Shown here: in pieces, positions 41,701 through 55,029 of the stretch
Layout of the letters: every line of letters begins with the position of its first letter
Numbering within the stretch: the first letter of the stretch is position 1
Assembly: GCA_937936465.1 (NCBI GenBank)
Contig: CALDDH010000004.1
Location: 62,001-126,000 of the forward strand
Direction of reading: 5' to 3'
Source of the DNA: an uncultured Mycoplasmatales bacterium
GTDB lineage: Bacteria; Bacillota_I; Bacilli_A; UBA3375
DNA length: 64,000 nucleotides
The notes under the pieces: generated by a model
The model's database searches: none
Told to the model about the DNA's origin: nothing
The model's input: only the letters and a program-made list of their open reading frames with translations
Position numbers and translations under genes: made by a program

Positions 41701-44700
41701 TCATTATCAATACTCACACTTTCAACATTAAAAATATTTTCCTGATTATAAGAACCTGTTGACCAATTAAGTGTATCACTATACCAATTAGGATTACTTA
41801 AACTAGAATCTGATACCATTTCAACTCCATCATCTTCATTAGTGTCTAAATAAGAGTTAGAAGTCTTATAATTATTTTTACCATTATCACTGGATATAGA
41901 TTCCATTAACTCAAAACCATATATATTTCCATCAAATAAACTATTTTCTACATTTGCCTCTTTATTAATACCATAAGCATAACTATCATGATTATTATTT
42001 ATATCACCAATTAAATCAACTGAAGAATAAACATTTGAAATATTTAAATCCTCTGATCCTTTACCTACCACTCCTCCATAATTATTGTTACTATTATGCG
42101 AATAAATTTCACCATCAACTATTATGTTTTCAACACTAACATTACCCGATGTTTTATTTGCTATTACACCAATTGCTTGTTTAGTAGAATCATTTATTTC
42201 TTCTGAAACAGATAAATTTTTAACAACAGACCCATCACTTAATGATTCAAACAAACCACCATCTGTAGAATATAAATTTGATATTTGATATCCATCTCCA
42301 TTAAATTCTCCACTAAAATGGCTTGCACCACTATAATCTTGAATACTAGAACAATCAATACTATTTATCAAAATATAATTATAAGTACTATCATCTTCAA
42401 TATCATCTAATTCTTGACAAGTTGATATGGGAATATATGTAGTTTCTTCTATTTTAAATGATAATTGATTTGATGATATTGAACTTCCATCAGCAAATAC
42501 ATATTCAACATTAATTTCTGAAACTTGTGTTTTTGGTCTATACATATATTCTGTTATATTTTTATCAATTTCAATAGTTTCTGAATTACCTTTTGAATCA
42601 TAACTATTTATATTTATATGATCGATATCAACATTATATTCTGGTTTATTCCATCTTAATTCAAAGGTTTGATTATCTGAATTATAATCATCTTCAACTA
42701 ATTCAATGTTAGTTGGAATCATATTAAATAAAACTGGCGGATTTACTTCACTTAGACTTGAGGTGTTCCATGTGTTTATTGTGTCCCATTTTAAATCATC
42801 ACTATAAAATTTAATATCTGATAATTTATTATTACTAATTTCATTTACTTGATTTTCTTGATTTATTACTTGTCCATTAATAATTTCTGCTGAATCACTA
42901 TAATATGAATTACTAATATTAGTGTTTTCTTCACTACTTATTATATAACCAACATCAATGGTTGAACCCGCAGGCAATGATATTTTACTACCACTATATA
43001 AAACATTATTAATCTCAGGTTGAGATGATTGATCAACAGAATTAACAACACCGGATACTTTCCCACCTGAATTAATTTGATTATTAATATAAATATTTAC
43101 TTTTGAGTAACAATCATTGATAGTAAGACCATCACTTTTAGAATTTCCTATCATTCCTCCAATACCAGAAGAAGTATTACTAGCAGAAGATATTGATCCT
43201 TCTACTCCAACATTTTCTATTATTATATCAGGTCCATTTGTTATGTTTGCAAGCATCCCAATATCACCATGACTAACACTAGAATCTTTTGTATTAATAT
43301 TCCCTTTAATAATTAGATCATGGACATATGCTCCAGTGCTTAATGATGCGAAAACTCCATCAGATTCTGTATGAAAATTATATATTTGATAACCATTTCC
43401 ATTAAATTCTCCTGAATATGACCCTGGTGAATTATAATCATTAACATCTGCGCAATCAATATCATTCATTAATGTGTAATTTACTTCACTAAAATTTGGA
43501 ATCAAATTTAATTCTTGGCATGTATATATATATTGAGTATTAGTATTTAAGGTAATATTTACATTTTTTGAATAGTATGTATTATACTCGCCATTTACTT
43601 TTAAGTAATAAATGTGCTCTCCACTTGGATATTGATCATCATATTTATATGTATAAGTAGTTTGATTTGAGTCTAATGTTTTTAAAGTCGTTTCTTCTAC
43701 ACTATATCTATCAATTATTTCTAATGATTGAATTTGATCATTTAAAATTTTTAAATCTTCAAATTCAAATTCAAGCTGTTGCTTTTCCTCATCATTTACA
43801 ACACTAAATTCATAAATACTTAAACTGTTGTATAAATTTGGTTGATGACCGAGAGAAGCTTCCTCAACATACCACGGACTTTGTTCTCCAGTTGCACCTG
43901 TATTCCATTTTAAAACGTTACTGTACCATAATGGCTCAGCTAGTTCATTAGCATCTGCTTCCGTATAATTATCATGACTAGTACTTGCTTCTGATATATA
44001 AGTAACATAATTATTTGTTGAATCACCATTTGTAATAAAATAAGTTGATGAAGTTGCAGCTCCACTTAGAGAACCAGAATAAATACTATTTTCCACATTT
44101 GTATAATAACCAAATCCTGCAATAGTACAAACTGTTGAAGTATTAACATCAATATTAACAGATGAGTAACTTTCATGTATATTTGTTTCACCACTACTTG
44201 AACCTTTTCCAATTACTCCTCCAATGAAAATTTGATTTTTAGCATCAACTAAAATATCCCCATCAACTAAAATATCATATATTTCCACATTTCCTGATGT
44301 GCTATTTGCTATCATTCCAACTGAAGATTTAGAGTAATCAATGTATATATTCCCAATTACTTGAACATTCTTAATTACAGCTCCATCTATTAAACTATTG
44401 AATAGACCTGAATAATCTGATTGAATATTAGAAACAGTATAACCATTCCCATTAAATTCTCCACTATAATTACTTGCACCAGTGTAGTTACCATTTGAAT
44501 TACAATCAATATTTTGTGTTAATTGATAATTCACATCACTATCATCAGGTATTTGATCTAAATCTTGGCATGTACTTATATCTTGATAATCAACTTCAAC
44601 TACATCTGAAGTTGAATCAGCAAACATTTGCCACTCCTCATCAGGCATATAATATACTTCCGTTTCAAATATATCAATATTATCAATATCAGTTTGAACA

Positions 44701-47700
44701 ACTAATTTATTTTCTCCATTTGCAATGTCAAATTGAAAATCTTCAGAACCACTATAAGTATCTTCTGAACTTACAAAATCAACATTCCATATATATGATC
44801 CATCATTCATTTGTTTTAAATCAACTAACTCAAATAAAATGTTATCAGTTACATTCTTAATTGATAATGTATTATCTGTGAATCCCATACTACTTGAATT
44901 CCCACTAGGTTTGCTACATGAATTATCCATATTAATATTTGTTGAAGTTCCTCCTTCTGTATAATTCAAACTACTACATTGTCCATTATATTGTGTTGAA
45001 TTATTCTCATAAGCAAATTGATCATTGTATTTTCCCTCTTCATCATATACATAATTACCTGGATTTTTAGTTTCAGTTCCCACAACATTATTTAATCCAA
45101 CTAATTGACCAAATGAATAATATTTATCATTAAGTGGTGATTTATAAATAAACGTACCAAAATTATCATTTAATTTATAACTATTACCTTCTTCTAATTT
45201 AGAATTTATTACTACTTCATAAAATTCTTGATTATCACTTCCATAGTAATCCATTACTTTTGAATTATCATATACAGCATTAATCGTATATTCAAAATTA
45301 GGATTATTTTGAATTGAATACTCATAAGTTTCGATTGTTGAATCAATATTTGATTCTACTAATTGATAATCTTTTTGATCAATATTTAATTCAATATTTA
45401 ATTGTTCATGTCCAGGATTATAAATTTCAATTGTTGAATTGACAGCATTACTACTTTCAATATTTGTTATATTTGTAATTTGAGGTGAAATATATTTATT
45501 ATACTCTGTCTTAATTGTTCCTTCAATTGGCTCATTATTTATAACCTTTACATACTCATTACCTTCATAATCATCATAAGATGCTTGAACATCAATTGAA
45601 AATTGATCTCCAGGATTATAATCTAAAACAATGAAACCATCATCTTGTACAATATAATTATTGGATATCTCTTTGCCTGTTTGACTATCAATTAATTTAT
45701 ATGTAGCATCAGTATTTTTATATTCATAAGATTCACTTATCAAAATTGAATCAGTAGCAATATCTTTTAGATTAAATTCTGGATTTATTGGATTATAATT
45801 AATAAACCTACGCTGATCTTGACTATCTGAGACCAAGTAATAATCATTTTCATTATCATACATTACTCCATTGATCCCAGTTGTAATTTCTGTCTTATCA
45901 TTTACAGGCACTACTTTACTATTATTTTGATATTTATTTTTGATTTGCTGATCACCACTTTGCTCACATTGATAATTAGTCCCATCTTCATAAGTTACAT
46001 AAATATTAGAATATTTTGTATCATCAATATTATATCCTGTTGCACTATCAATGTTTTTTACTTTTTTATCTTCAGGTTTACAAGCTTGACTACTTTCTTG
46101 TGCATCAGTTTTAATAACATAGATATTTCCTAAAACATCTTGGATATAAGTTGCTGATAAGGTATATTCAATATCTACTATTTTTAAACTTCCATTTAAA
46201 ATAGTTATAGGAATTGGATTGATTGTATGTGATCCTTCAGGTGAATCTGATCCAACCATTCCAAAGGTTCCATCATCTCTTATAAAATATATAATATCTT
46301 GATTACCAGTTGCATAAATCATATTTTCATCTTCTAATTCATTAACATCCCAATTTATTGATTCACTATCTGCTATAACCAATTGATTTTTTCCATTATT
46401 CATATATAAATTAATTATCGGTAAATTACTGCCATTAATCACTCCAATAATTTGGAAATCTATTATACCACCTTGATAGATACTAAATAATTGTTCGTAT
46501 TGATCTACTTGTTCTTTTTCTCCCCAAACATCAATACTTTTATCATCTTTTAATCCAAAATGAACTTTACCAATTGAATCTATTTTTATATAATTATCAT
46601 TTTCTGGCATAGCAATATAATCATTGTATTGCTCATTATCTTCAGATATTAATTTTCCACTTTGTTGTTGCGTAGTTACAGAATCACTTGTCATGTATGA
46701 TCCTTGGACATTATCTACAGTATTAATATAATTACTTTCATAAGTTTCAATACCATTTGTAACTTGCACTTGAACTATTATATTTTGATCAATATCTTCA
46801 ATTATATAATTTTCTTTATTTGGAGAAAAAGATTCGATTTCCTTGTATTCTGTATCTTCTTCTCTCATAGATATTTTAATATCACTACTATTATCAAGCA
46901 TACCATATGAAACAACTAAATTAGAATCAATTCCTTGATGTACACTAATACCTTCTGAATATTCAATTAAAAATGACGGGAAATTATCAGTATATTCATA
47001 CTCATATATTTCATCAAGATTATATCTATTTTGATATGTAATATTTGTAATTTTATATTTATTTTTTCCAACTTCACCATTTAAATCTAAATTATACATT
47101 TGGACTTCATCATATAAATGTTCATTTAAGGCTTCATATGTTTCTTTTTTACCATCTTCATCTTCAATTGTAATATCTTTTACAATTAATCCATCTAAAT
47201 TATTTTCTAAATTAAATTTAAACGTTCCAACTTCACCAGGAATAATTAAATCTGGATTTTGATAGATCATTTCTTGATTAATAATATTAGGAATATGATT
47301 GATTTGATTTATATTTAGAAAATTATTTTTATCACTTCCATAAGCAGTATATGTTCCGTCTTGATAATAAACGATGGCATTATTTGTTGTTTGAACATCT
47401 ACTTTAATTACTTGCTTTAAATTACCTAATATATAATCTGGAACGTCTTGAATTATTAAAGTGGCTTCCGGATTGCTAATTATTTCTAATGTTTGATCAG
47501 TTAGTGCTATAAGTATTGGTTTATTATCAATGTTTACATATTGTAATTGTTTATATTCATCATTTACTTCATAATCAGGATTCCCATCTAACTTATCATA
47601 ATAAGAAATATCATCTTCATCTGTAAGTGTAAAAGCACTTTGACCTAATGAAAAATCTAACACATTTATTTTTTGATTAGTATAATTTCTTGGAATTAAA

Positions 47701-50636
47701 TCAATTGTCTGATCTTGTTTCTCATCAGTTGATCCACCAACATATAATTCCCCTTCTTCAGTTATTAGACTTACTGAATAATCATTTATATATAATTTAC
47801 TTACTTGTTCTTTGTTTAAGTAAGGTGCTAAACTAATTCTTTGATGATCATCTGTTCCAATAAGTTGATATGTTCCATCATCTAACACAACACCAACAAG
47901 ATAGCTATCCGCTTGTTGAGTTGGACTTAAATAAATATCAATGATATGTCCTTGATATTGTTCTAACTCAGAATTAATTAAATCAGCATTTATACCCCAT
48001 GCAACTGCTTCTTTACTTTTATTATTCAAAGCCATAGCAGTATTTTGTTCAGCTATTATTTTATTATATTCACCTTTTGGAACATCTAATAATACTGAAT
48101 CATCTTCGCCATACGCCATTAATTCATTATTATCTTGAATATATATTGAAGTATCTTCTGTTATTGCAGATGTTGAAATTTTACTTGTAAAAAGAATTTC
48201 ATCACTAGAAAGGTTAATCATATTAACTTCTGTATTTTCTGAAGAAATACTACATTCAATATTCCAAATACTATCAGTTTGATAGTTCATATCAAATTCT
48301 ATTTGATTATATCCTTCACTTAGTACTTCAGAATATTCTTCTGTATGATTCCCATCATTAATTACTATGTTTAAAGTGTAATCTTCTCTTGTTTGTGCAA
48401 ATTGCCAGTCAACAACAATTTTATCATTAGTATTAACATATATCTCTGGTTCAATCAAATGGGTTGAAATCATTTTCTCATTATAAGTATAAACTTCTGT
48501 TTGATCTAGTGGATTTATATATTCAATTTCTGTAAGTATGTAAGTTTCTTCACTATATTCTGTAGAATTTGAAAAGGGGATACTACTAACTTTATATAAT
48601 TCTTGATCTACTTCAACCACATTTTTATATTTTTTATCATTTAATGTTACAGATTCAATTTGATATTGATCTGGATTATCTATTTCTAAAAATAGATTTG
48701 TATCATCTTGATCTACAATAACTTCTGACATATATGAGTCATTTAATTCAGGAGTTTTAAAGGGAATTTTGATACTATCATTTTCAATGAAATTATATTC
48801 TGATATTTCTCCATTACCAAGATCACTAAAGATAGTTATTGAAAATATATAATCAATACCTGCTTGTATATTTTCAAAAATAAATTTATACTCACCATTT
48901 GCCTTGTTATTATTAGTAATAGTCGCAACTGATTGATCAGTTTCTTTATCTAATAAATTTATTTCAATATTTTTAATTGATTGTTCAGGATCATCAACTG
49001 TTAAATTATAAATTATATTTCTATCTTCATCAATTGTAAAATTAGTTTTAATTGAATTTTGATCATATTTTTCTTTTAAAATATATCCACTTATTTGATT
49101 ATAAACACTTTGATTAGAATTATACTTTTTATTATTATAAGTAAAATCATATGAATCAATAAGTCTATCAATTTTACCTGGAATTTCACTATCAACTTCA
49201 ACATCATTCACTACAATTTGATTATCTGAAATTTTTTCAATATTTGTATATGTAACTCCCTCAATTACAACCTTATTTATTTTCATATTTTTTATTGAAT
49301 CTGAAAATGTGATTATTAGATCTGATGATTTAGCATCTGATTTAACATAACCAAAATCAGATGTTAAAATATAAGGCACATTTTCCACTGTATAATCTAA
49401 ACTATAATCTAAATCAATTATATCAGAGCTATCTTTTGAGACTATTAGACTTGTAAGACCAAGTCTATATTGACCTGCTTTTTTTGGAGATAGATTAAAA
49501 TAGAATGACCCATTCTTATCGGTAGAATTAATCATAAAAGTTCCTTCAGATGTGTTTAAACTTATAATTTCAAATTCATCTGGATTTTCAATATCAATTC
49601 TAACTTGAATTGGTTCATATGGAGTTATATCTTTTGTTACTATTTCAGCATTTGTTATACTAGGGTTTGTGTAATTTTCAATTGGCTCAGTTACTTCAGG
49701 ATTTTCAGGTTTATCTTCTCCTCCTCCATTATTATCAGCATTAATCTCTCCTTCAATATTGTTATTGTTATTATTGTTTTCACTAATGTCATTATTTTCA
49801 CTATTATCAATCGTTTGTTCGATAACTTCGGGTTCTGATATAATACTTACTGGCTTAACAGTTAATTGATCAATGATTTGTCCATCTTCATTAATAATTG
49901 TATTGTTTTCATCAATGAATGCCTCTTCAAAATTCAAATCTTCACTTTTTACGCATTCAATATATTGGCTATCATTTATAGTGTCTTCATCAATTGATAA
50001 GTCCCCATAATCAATTGAATAGAAACCAGAATACTCATATTCAGAAGCCGTTAATTGTCCATTCAACATTGTATAAATATTTATTATATCCTCATCTACT
50101 TTATAAAAACTCATTGATGGAATAATAATATCTTCTTGACCAACATTTAAAATTGATTCATAAAATAAAAAGTATTCAAATTCATTATAATAAATAAATG
50201 TATCACCATATTTTTCTTTAGTTTTATTAATATCTAATTCAATACTTTCTAAAGATAAACTATTTTTATTTGAAACACTCATTTCACCATTATTATCCTT
50301 TACAATACTAGATGGTTTTAGTTTTATAGAGTAAGGTGTTTCATCAAAAATTAATAGTTCTGAGTCCGTTGTTGTTTGAACTGTTTTTTCATCTTTAGAA
50401 AATAATGGTATATTACTTAAATTATATATAAGACCATTTTGATTATCAATTTTAGCAGAATCATCATTTGTTGAAAAAGATAGTTTACTATCAACATCAA
50501 CTATATTATTGTTACTTAATACAGTTTGTGAATCAGCATAAACTTTATGGAAAATATTATTGTTAATAAATAAATATATAAATCCAATTACTATTATTGA
50601 AACAATTAAACCTAATACACTTTTTTTATTTAACAT
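38739..50636 (-). CDS. Giant secreted modular protein (3965 aa) with RCC1-like, FN3-like and GLUG beta-helix modules
   Basis: The true ATG is at 50636, 5 bases after GGGAGA. It overlaps the end of the 5-helix membrane gene by 11 bases, so the protein is translationally coupled to the ATPase operon. Residues 5-30 form a signal helix with a probable cleavage at VYA-DS. Next come a 200-aa unique domain, an Asn/Glu/Pro-rich linker (about 275-325) and FN3-like domains. Two stretches with RCC1-like blades follow (about 815-1135 and 1315-1610, e.g. AVAWGIN, LYVGGSTDE, IDVWGEKEQ). Residues about 2020-3690 are five copies of a 350-aa module. The C-terminus is a TM helix and short basic tail (YYIKYKH), anchoring the protein outward. 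The size, about 430 kDa, recalls gliding or adhesion giants of Mollicutes. Function is inferred only. Confidence 0.85.
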   Translation of the reverse strand: MLNKKSVLGLIVSIIVIGFIYLFINNNIFHKVYADSQTVLSNNNIVDVDSKLSFSTNDDSAKIDNQNGLIYNLSNIPLFSKDEKTVQTTTDSELLIFDETPYSIKLKPSSIVKDNNGEMSVSNKNSLSLESIELDINKTKEKYGDTFIYYNEFEYFLFYESILNVGQEDIIIPSMSFYKVDEDIINIYTMLNGQLTASEYEYSGFYSIDYGDLSIDEDTINDSQYIECVKSEDLNFEEAFIDENNTIINEDGQIIDQLTVKPVSIISEPEVIEQTIDNSENNDISENNNNNNNIEGEINADNNGGGEDKPENPEVTEPIENYTNPSITNAEIVTKDITPYEPIQVRIDIENPDEFEIISLNTSEGTFMINSTDKNGSFYFNLSPKKAGQYRLGLTSLIVSKDSSDIIDLDYSLDYTVENVPYILTSDFGYVKSDAKSSDLIITFSDSIKNMKINKVVIEGVTYTNIEKISDNQIVVNDVEVDSEIPGKIDRLIDSYDFTYNNKKYNSNQSVYNQISGYILKEKYDQNSIKTNFTIDEDRNIIYNLTVDDPEQSIKNIEINLLDKETDQSVATITNNNKANGEYKFIFENIQAGIDYIFSITIFSDLGNGEISEYNFIENDSIKIPFKTPELNDSYMSEVIVDQDDTNLFLEIDNPDQYQIESVTLNDKKYKNVVEVDQELYKVSSIPFSNSTEYSEETYILTEIEYINPLDQTEVYTYNEKMISTHLIEPEIYVNTNDKIVVDWQFAQTREDYTLNIVINDGNHTEEYSEVLSEGYNQIEFDMNYQTDSIWNIECSISSENTEVNMINLSSDEILFTSKISTSAITEDTSIYIQDNNELMAYGEDDSVLLDVPKGEYNKIIAEQNTAMALNNKSKEAVAWGINADLINSELEQYQGHIIDIYLSPTQQADSYLVGVVLDDGTYQLIGTDDHQRISLAPYLNKEQVSKLYINDYSVSLITEEGELYVGGSTDEKQDQTIDLIPRNYTNQKINVLDFSLGQSAFTLTDEDDISYYDKLDGNPDYEVNDEYKQLQYVNIDNKPILIALTDQTLEIISNPEATLIIQDVPDYILGNLKQVIKVDVQTTNNAIVYYQDGTYTAYGSDKNNFLNINQINHIPNIINQEMIYQNPDLIIPGEVGTFKFNLENNLDGLIVKDITIEDEDGKKETYEALNEHLYDEVQMYNLDLNGEVGKNKYKITNITYQNRYNLDEIYEYEYTDNFPSFLIEYSEGISVHQGIDSNLVVSYGMLDNSSDIKISMREEDTEYKEIESFSPNKENYIIEDIDQNIIVQVQVTNGIETYESNYINTVDNVQGSYMTSDSVTTQQQSGKLISEDNEQYNDYIAMPENDNYIKIDSIGKVHFGLKDDKSIDVWGEKEQVDQYEQLFSIYQGGIIDFQIIGVINGSNLPIINLYMNNGKNQLVIADSESINWDVNELEDENMIYATGNQDIIYFIRDDGTFGMVGSDSPEGSHTINPIPITILNGSLKIVDIEYTLSATYIQDVLGNIYVIKTDAQESSQACKPEDKKVKNIDSATGYNIDDTKYSNIYVTYEDGTNYQCEQSGDQQIKNKYQNNSKVVPVNDKTEITTGINGVMYDNENDYYLVSDSQDQRRFINYNPINPEFNLKDIATDSILISESYEYKNTDATYKLIDSQTGKEISNNYIVQDDGFIVLDYNPGDQFSIDVQASYDDYEGNEYVKVINNEPIEGTIKTEYNKYISPQITNITNIESSNAVNSTIEIYNPGHEQLNIELNIDQKDYQLVESNIDSTIETYEYSIQNNPNFEYTINAVYDNSKVMDYYGSDNQEFYEVVINSKLEEGNSYKLNDNFGTFIYKSPLNDKYYSFGQLVGLNNVVGTETKNPGNYVYDEEGKYNDQFAYENNSTQYNGQCSSLNYTEGGTSTNINMDNSCSKPSGNSSSMGFTDNTLSIKNVTDNILFELVDLKQMNDGSYIWNVDFVSSEDTYSGSEDFQFDIANGENKLVVQTDIDNIDIFETEVYYMPDEEWQMFADSTSDVVEVDYQDISTCQDLDQIPDDSDVNYQLTQNIDCNSNGNYTGASNYSGEFNGNGYTVSNIQSDYSGLFNSLIDGAVIKNVQVIGNIYIDYSKSSVGMIANSTSGNVEIYDILVDGDILVDAKNQIFIGGVIGKGSSSGETNIHESYSSVNIDVNTSTVCTIAGFGYYTNVENSIYSGSLSGAATSSTYFITNGDSTNNYVTYISEASTSHDNYTEADANELAEPLWYSNVLKWNTGATGEQSPWYVEEASLGHQPNLYNSLSIYEFSVVNDEEKQQLEFEFEDLKILNDQIQSLEIIDRYSVEETTLKTLDSNQTTYTYKYDDQYPSGEHIYYLKVNGEYNTYYSKNVNITLNTNTQYIYTCQELNLIPNFSEVNYTLMNDIDCADVNDYNSPGSYSGEFNGNGYQIYNFHTESDGVFASLSTGAYVHDLIIKGNINTKDSSVSHGDIGMLANITNGPDIIIENVGVEGSISSASNTSSGIGGMIGNSKSDGLTINDCYSKVNIYINNQINSGGKVSGVVNSVDQSSQPEINNVLYSGSKISLPAGSTIDVGYIISSEENTNISNSYYSDSAEIINGQVINQENQVNEISNNKLSDIKFYSDDLKWDTINTWNTSSLSEVNPPVLFNMIPTNIELVEDDYNSDNQTFELRWNKPEYNVDIDHININSYDSKGNSETIEIDKNITEYMYRPKTQVSEINVEYVFADGSSISSNQLSFKIEETTYIPISTCQELDDIEDDSTYNYILINSIDCSSIQDYSGASHFSGEFNGDGYQISNLYSTDGGLFESLSDGSVVKNLSVSEEINDSTKQAIGVIANKTSGNVSVENIIVDGEIYSHNSNNNYGGVVGKGSEDLNISNVYSSVDLIGDINNNHDSYAYGINKEANVENSLFDGNIYGFELMESISSDNGKNNYKTSNSYLDTNEDDGVEMVSDSSLSNPNWYSDTLNWSTGSYNQENIFNVESVSIDNDPTLYNQIRTDDAVEVEYDDSQENIIISWGEEITDAEFDNINIYYGNYLDNKKKLLDSVSPKDTELIYSIDQLSSWEHYEFYIEYTNDDQYVGSLPVYDVILESPEKIEINSCQELDAIPNDTSISYILTDNINCSNNDFTPSYDFKGELDGNGYKVYGLTDTLFENTENAYIHNFHLNSDLEYNSSNDSPMGLVAKSMKNTVVENLILTGSISDYAYREDPFKIGSLAGYTENGEVENIYSSVDLINQTGGRTDSSGLVYSATETIFENNLYTGFMKNYGSSTHLIANGGEQTNNYYYGEYEEDIQEDDVIKVTSEQISDSQFYADNLKWDTDEIFNVKNVNLINYPTLNNELRIIKDIEVNGDEGSIELMFDDNLYNPEQLVIDTIDVHEITNGNDHIIDTLNGNEKYYNYELQKPYEYSYQYYITYNLEDGESISSQPIDYEVEYSDIIEIESCSQLDAIENNSSNNYILTKSINCSGIDYTGAYNYSGRFDGNGYTISNLTSDNGLFSSTKDAQILDLAIIGNIDYDQDYYSPSIGMFVGESRGSLEISNSSASGNINLSGQTYETSYVGSMVGVASSQTYIHESYSNVSFDTRDFDSDKLKIGGMIGYANDGANVVNSYYGGTSVKYQDETEFSSLSFGNIYFDNYYYYYENNSPVYTNKKGYQISSYNLGEASWYSDKLGFDVGYNSDEPWNVDNVSINNQPTLYNTPRPSSMRNNKSSKGTQDDQQIKVELLYLEDGLSLTFTGDKDKVYNIYLNEGLDNIELNDQFLIAENISGVKSEYYTEIEDRSNDFTYVITTINNQKEEIIYTQNVLGSKNNSFKYNLNIIQSKVKISFNNIQTNISISNSDQNQNLDYEDIYNYNNKFLINLIPSSNDYEQLIELNNLDANTYDEYANQVNYIYQEQENGQFNQEEVESEINQINLEVNEDEQENYENKNSKTNINKSTSVTIPHEIENNNHIIIWIIILITPVLIIYYIKYKH
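39560..44585 (-). repeat. Five tandem ~1.05-kb coding modules (GLUG beta-helix plus FN3-like domain)
   Basis: Inside the giant gene, module starts lie near 44580, 43530, 42430, 41375 and 40345, a period of about 1025-1100 bases. Each begins with a variant of TCQELD-I----NY-L---IDC, then FNGNGY-I-N, GLF-SL--GA-VKNL, (I/V)GG-IGKG-type GLUG strands, an LxWYSD-LKW-T motif, P-LYN, and an FN3-like domain of about 80-90 residues. All five copies keep a Cys pair about 25 residues apart, which suggests a disulfide. DNA identity between copies looks low, so they are old duplications. Confidence 0.85.
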
Positions 50637-51096
50637 TTTTTCTCCCATTTAATATTATAATTTTATTTTTAAGCTGAAGTATAAGATATATATTTAAACT
50701 AAATAGTATAATTAATTGAAATAATAATAATGTTATTGAATATCCAAAAATAACATTATTATAAATTTGATAATAATACATTTTATTACTAATAAATAAG
50801 ATTAACATATTGATTCCTAAAAATAATAAATTATGTATATTATTTTTTGAAACAATAAAAAATATTATAGTTTGAATAACTATGATACATAAATATAAAA
50901 GAAAATAATTAAAAATTGTTGAATTAATAATTATCATAAGTAAATATACGTATACAAGAAAATTAACTAAAAGAATTGATAAATATATTTTATCTTTTTT
51001 AGTTCCTAATTTAATAATAATTTTTATTGATTTTTTAAGTGCTCTTTGATTTAATATTAAAATTAGAACACTGCTTATTAAGATTGTAATAATCAT
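50626..51096 (-). CDS. Five-helix membrane protein of the ATPase operon, unknown family
   Basis: A 156-aa very hydrophobic protein with about five TM helices and the basic loop KKSIKIIIKLGTKKDK between the first two. It sits between epsilon (1-base gap) and the giant gene (11-base overlap). It does not match subunit a: there is no Arg in a late helix with the usual polar partners, and it is too short. It does not match AtpI either, which would normally lie at the other end of the operon. A role as a membrane adaptor linking the ATPase to the giant protein is a guess from position. Confidence 0.6.
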   Translation of the reverse strand: MIITILISSVLILILNQRALKKSIKIIIKLGTKKDKIYLSILLVNFLVYVYLLMIIINSTIFNYFLLYLCIIVIQTIIFFIVSKNNIHNLLFLGINMLILFISNKMYYYQIYNNVIFGYSITLLLFQLIILFSLNIYLILQLKNKIIILNGRKNVK

Positions 51097-51097
51097 T

Positions 51098-53595
<2,498 letters not shown>

Positions 53596-53599
<4 letters not shown>

Positions 53600-55029
53600 T
53601 TAGAAATCCCGATTATTTTATTTAAATTTAAACTTAATTCTTTATTGCTAGTATCTTTATTTTCAATTATTTGAATAAACTCTTGAGTAATATTGTTTTT
53701 GATCTTTTCCTTAAAGATTGAAATATCTATTGAATTTAATTGATTACTTTTAAAGGCATGTAAACATATTAATTGCTCTACCTCAGACATTGGTGTCAAT
53801 TCATCTTGCTTAAATAATTCATATAACATTTTTCCATTTTCATAATCATTTTTCACTTGACCAATTAAATCCATACCAACAATTGAATTTTTCTCAATCA
53901 CTACGTATTTAATATATTGTGATAAAATATTTTTACTTTTTTCTTTCATTATTGTACTTTGTGCAGATGATCCAATTCTAGATACACTATATCCTAAATC
54001 AACACTTGGTTTAAATCCTTTTTGAAATAAATCACTAGATGTGAAAATTTGACCATCTGTAATACTAATTATATTTGTGGCAATAAAAGAAGAAATATCA
54101 CCACCTTGTGTTTCAATAATTGGTAAAGCAGTTATTGATCCTTTTTCAATACATGTTGCTCTTTCTAAAAGCCTTGAATGTAAGTAAAAAATATCACCTG
54201 GGTATGCTTCTCTTCCTGGTGGATTATTCATAAGTAATGACATACTACGATATATTTCAGAATGTTTAGTTAAATCATCGTATGTAATTACAACATCATA
54301 TCCTTTTAACATAAATTCTTCGGCAACACTTGTTGCTGAAAAAGGAATTAAGTATTTTGACATCATATTATCATTTGAAGAAGCAACGAATATTATTGTA
54401 TTATCCATAGCATTATTATTTATTAGTTGATCTTGAAGAATTTTTATTTTTGATAACTTTTGTTCAATTGCAACATATATATTTATTACATTATTATCAT
54501 TTTGATTAATCATTGTATCAACTGCAATTTGAGTTTTTCCAGTTTCACGATCACCAATTATAAGTTCTCTTTGGCCACGTCCAATTGGAATACAACAATC
54601 AATTGATAAAATACCTGTTTTAAGAGATCTATCAACTTTTTGACGATCAATCAATGGTATTAAATTCCTTTCAATCGGAACTTCTTTAAATTCAGTAATA
54701 TCTTCACTAACATCAATTGGGTTACCATTATAATCAACAACTTTTCCTAATAATTGAGATGAATATTTTACTGATATAATTTGATCAGTCATTTCAACAA
54801 AGCTACCTGATTTAATTTTACCCTTTGAAAGAATCCCAACTGTTGTTGTTTTTTCATCGTACTGTAAAATCAAACCTTTTTCTTGTTCACCAATTTTAAC
54901 AATTCCATTTAATTTAGGATTGTCTAATCCCATAATAGTTGCAATACCATCTTTAAATGAAGTTATATATGCAGGTTGTGTATTAAGGTGTTTTTTAATA
55001 CTTTTTTTAATCTCTACTTTATTATCCAA
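53596..55029 (-). CDS. F1-type ATPase alpha subunit
   Basis: A 477-aa alpha subunit, about 25 residues shorter than usual. The nucleotide loop is IIGDRETGKTQIAVDTMINQ, with Glu for the usual Gln. AIEQKLSKI stands for the usual AIGQKRS. NPPGREAYPGDIFYLHSRLLERA and ISITDGQIF are conserved. The Arg finger is kept in YSVSRIGSSAQ, so catalysis by alpha3beta3 should work. The changes at the non-catalytic site set it apart from housekeeping alpha subunits. It overlaps the b-delta gene by 8 bases. Confidence 0.94.

Noticed and set aside
44474-44860. Plus-strand open frames inside the giant genes (also near 45927, 46704, 49605, 59399 and 61378)
   Set aside because: They are antisense to long, motif-bearing minus-strand genes, have biased His/Tyr/Leu or Ile/Phe composition and lack ribosome binding sites.
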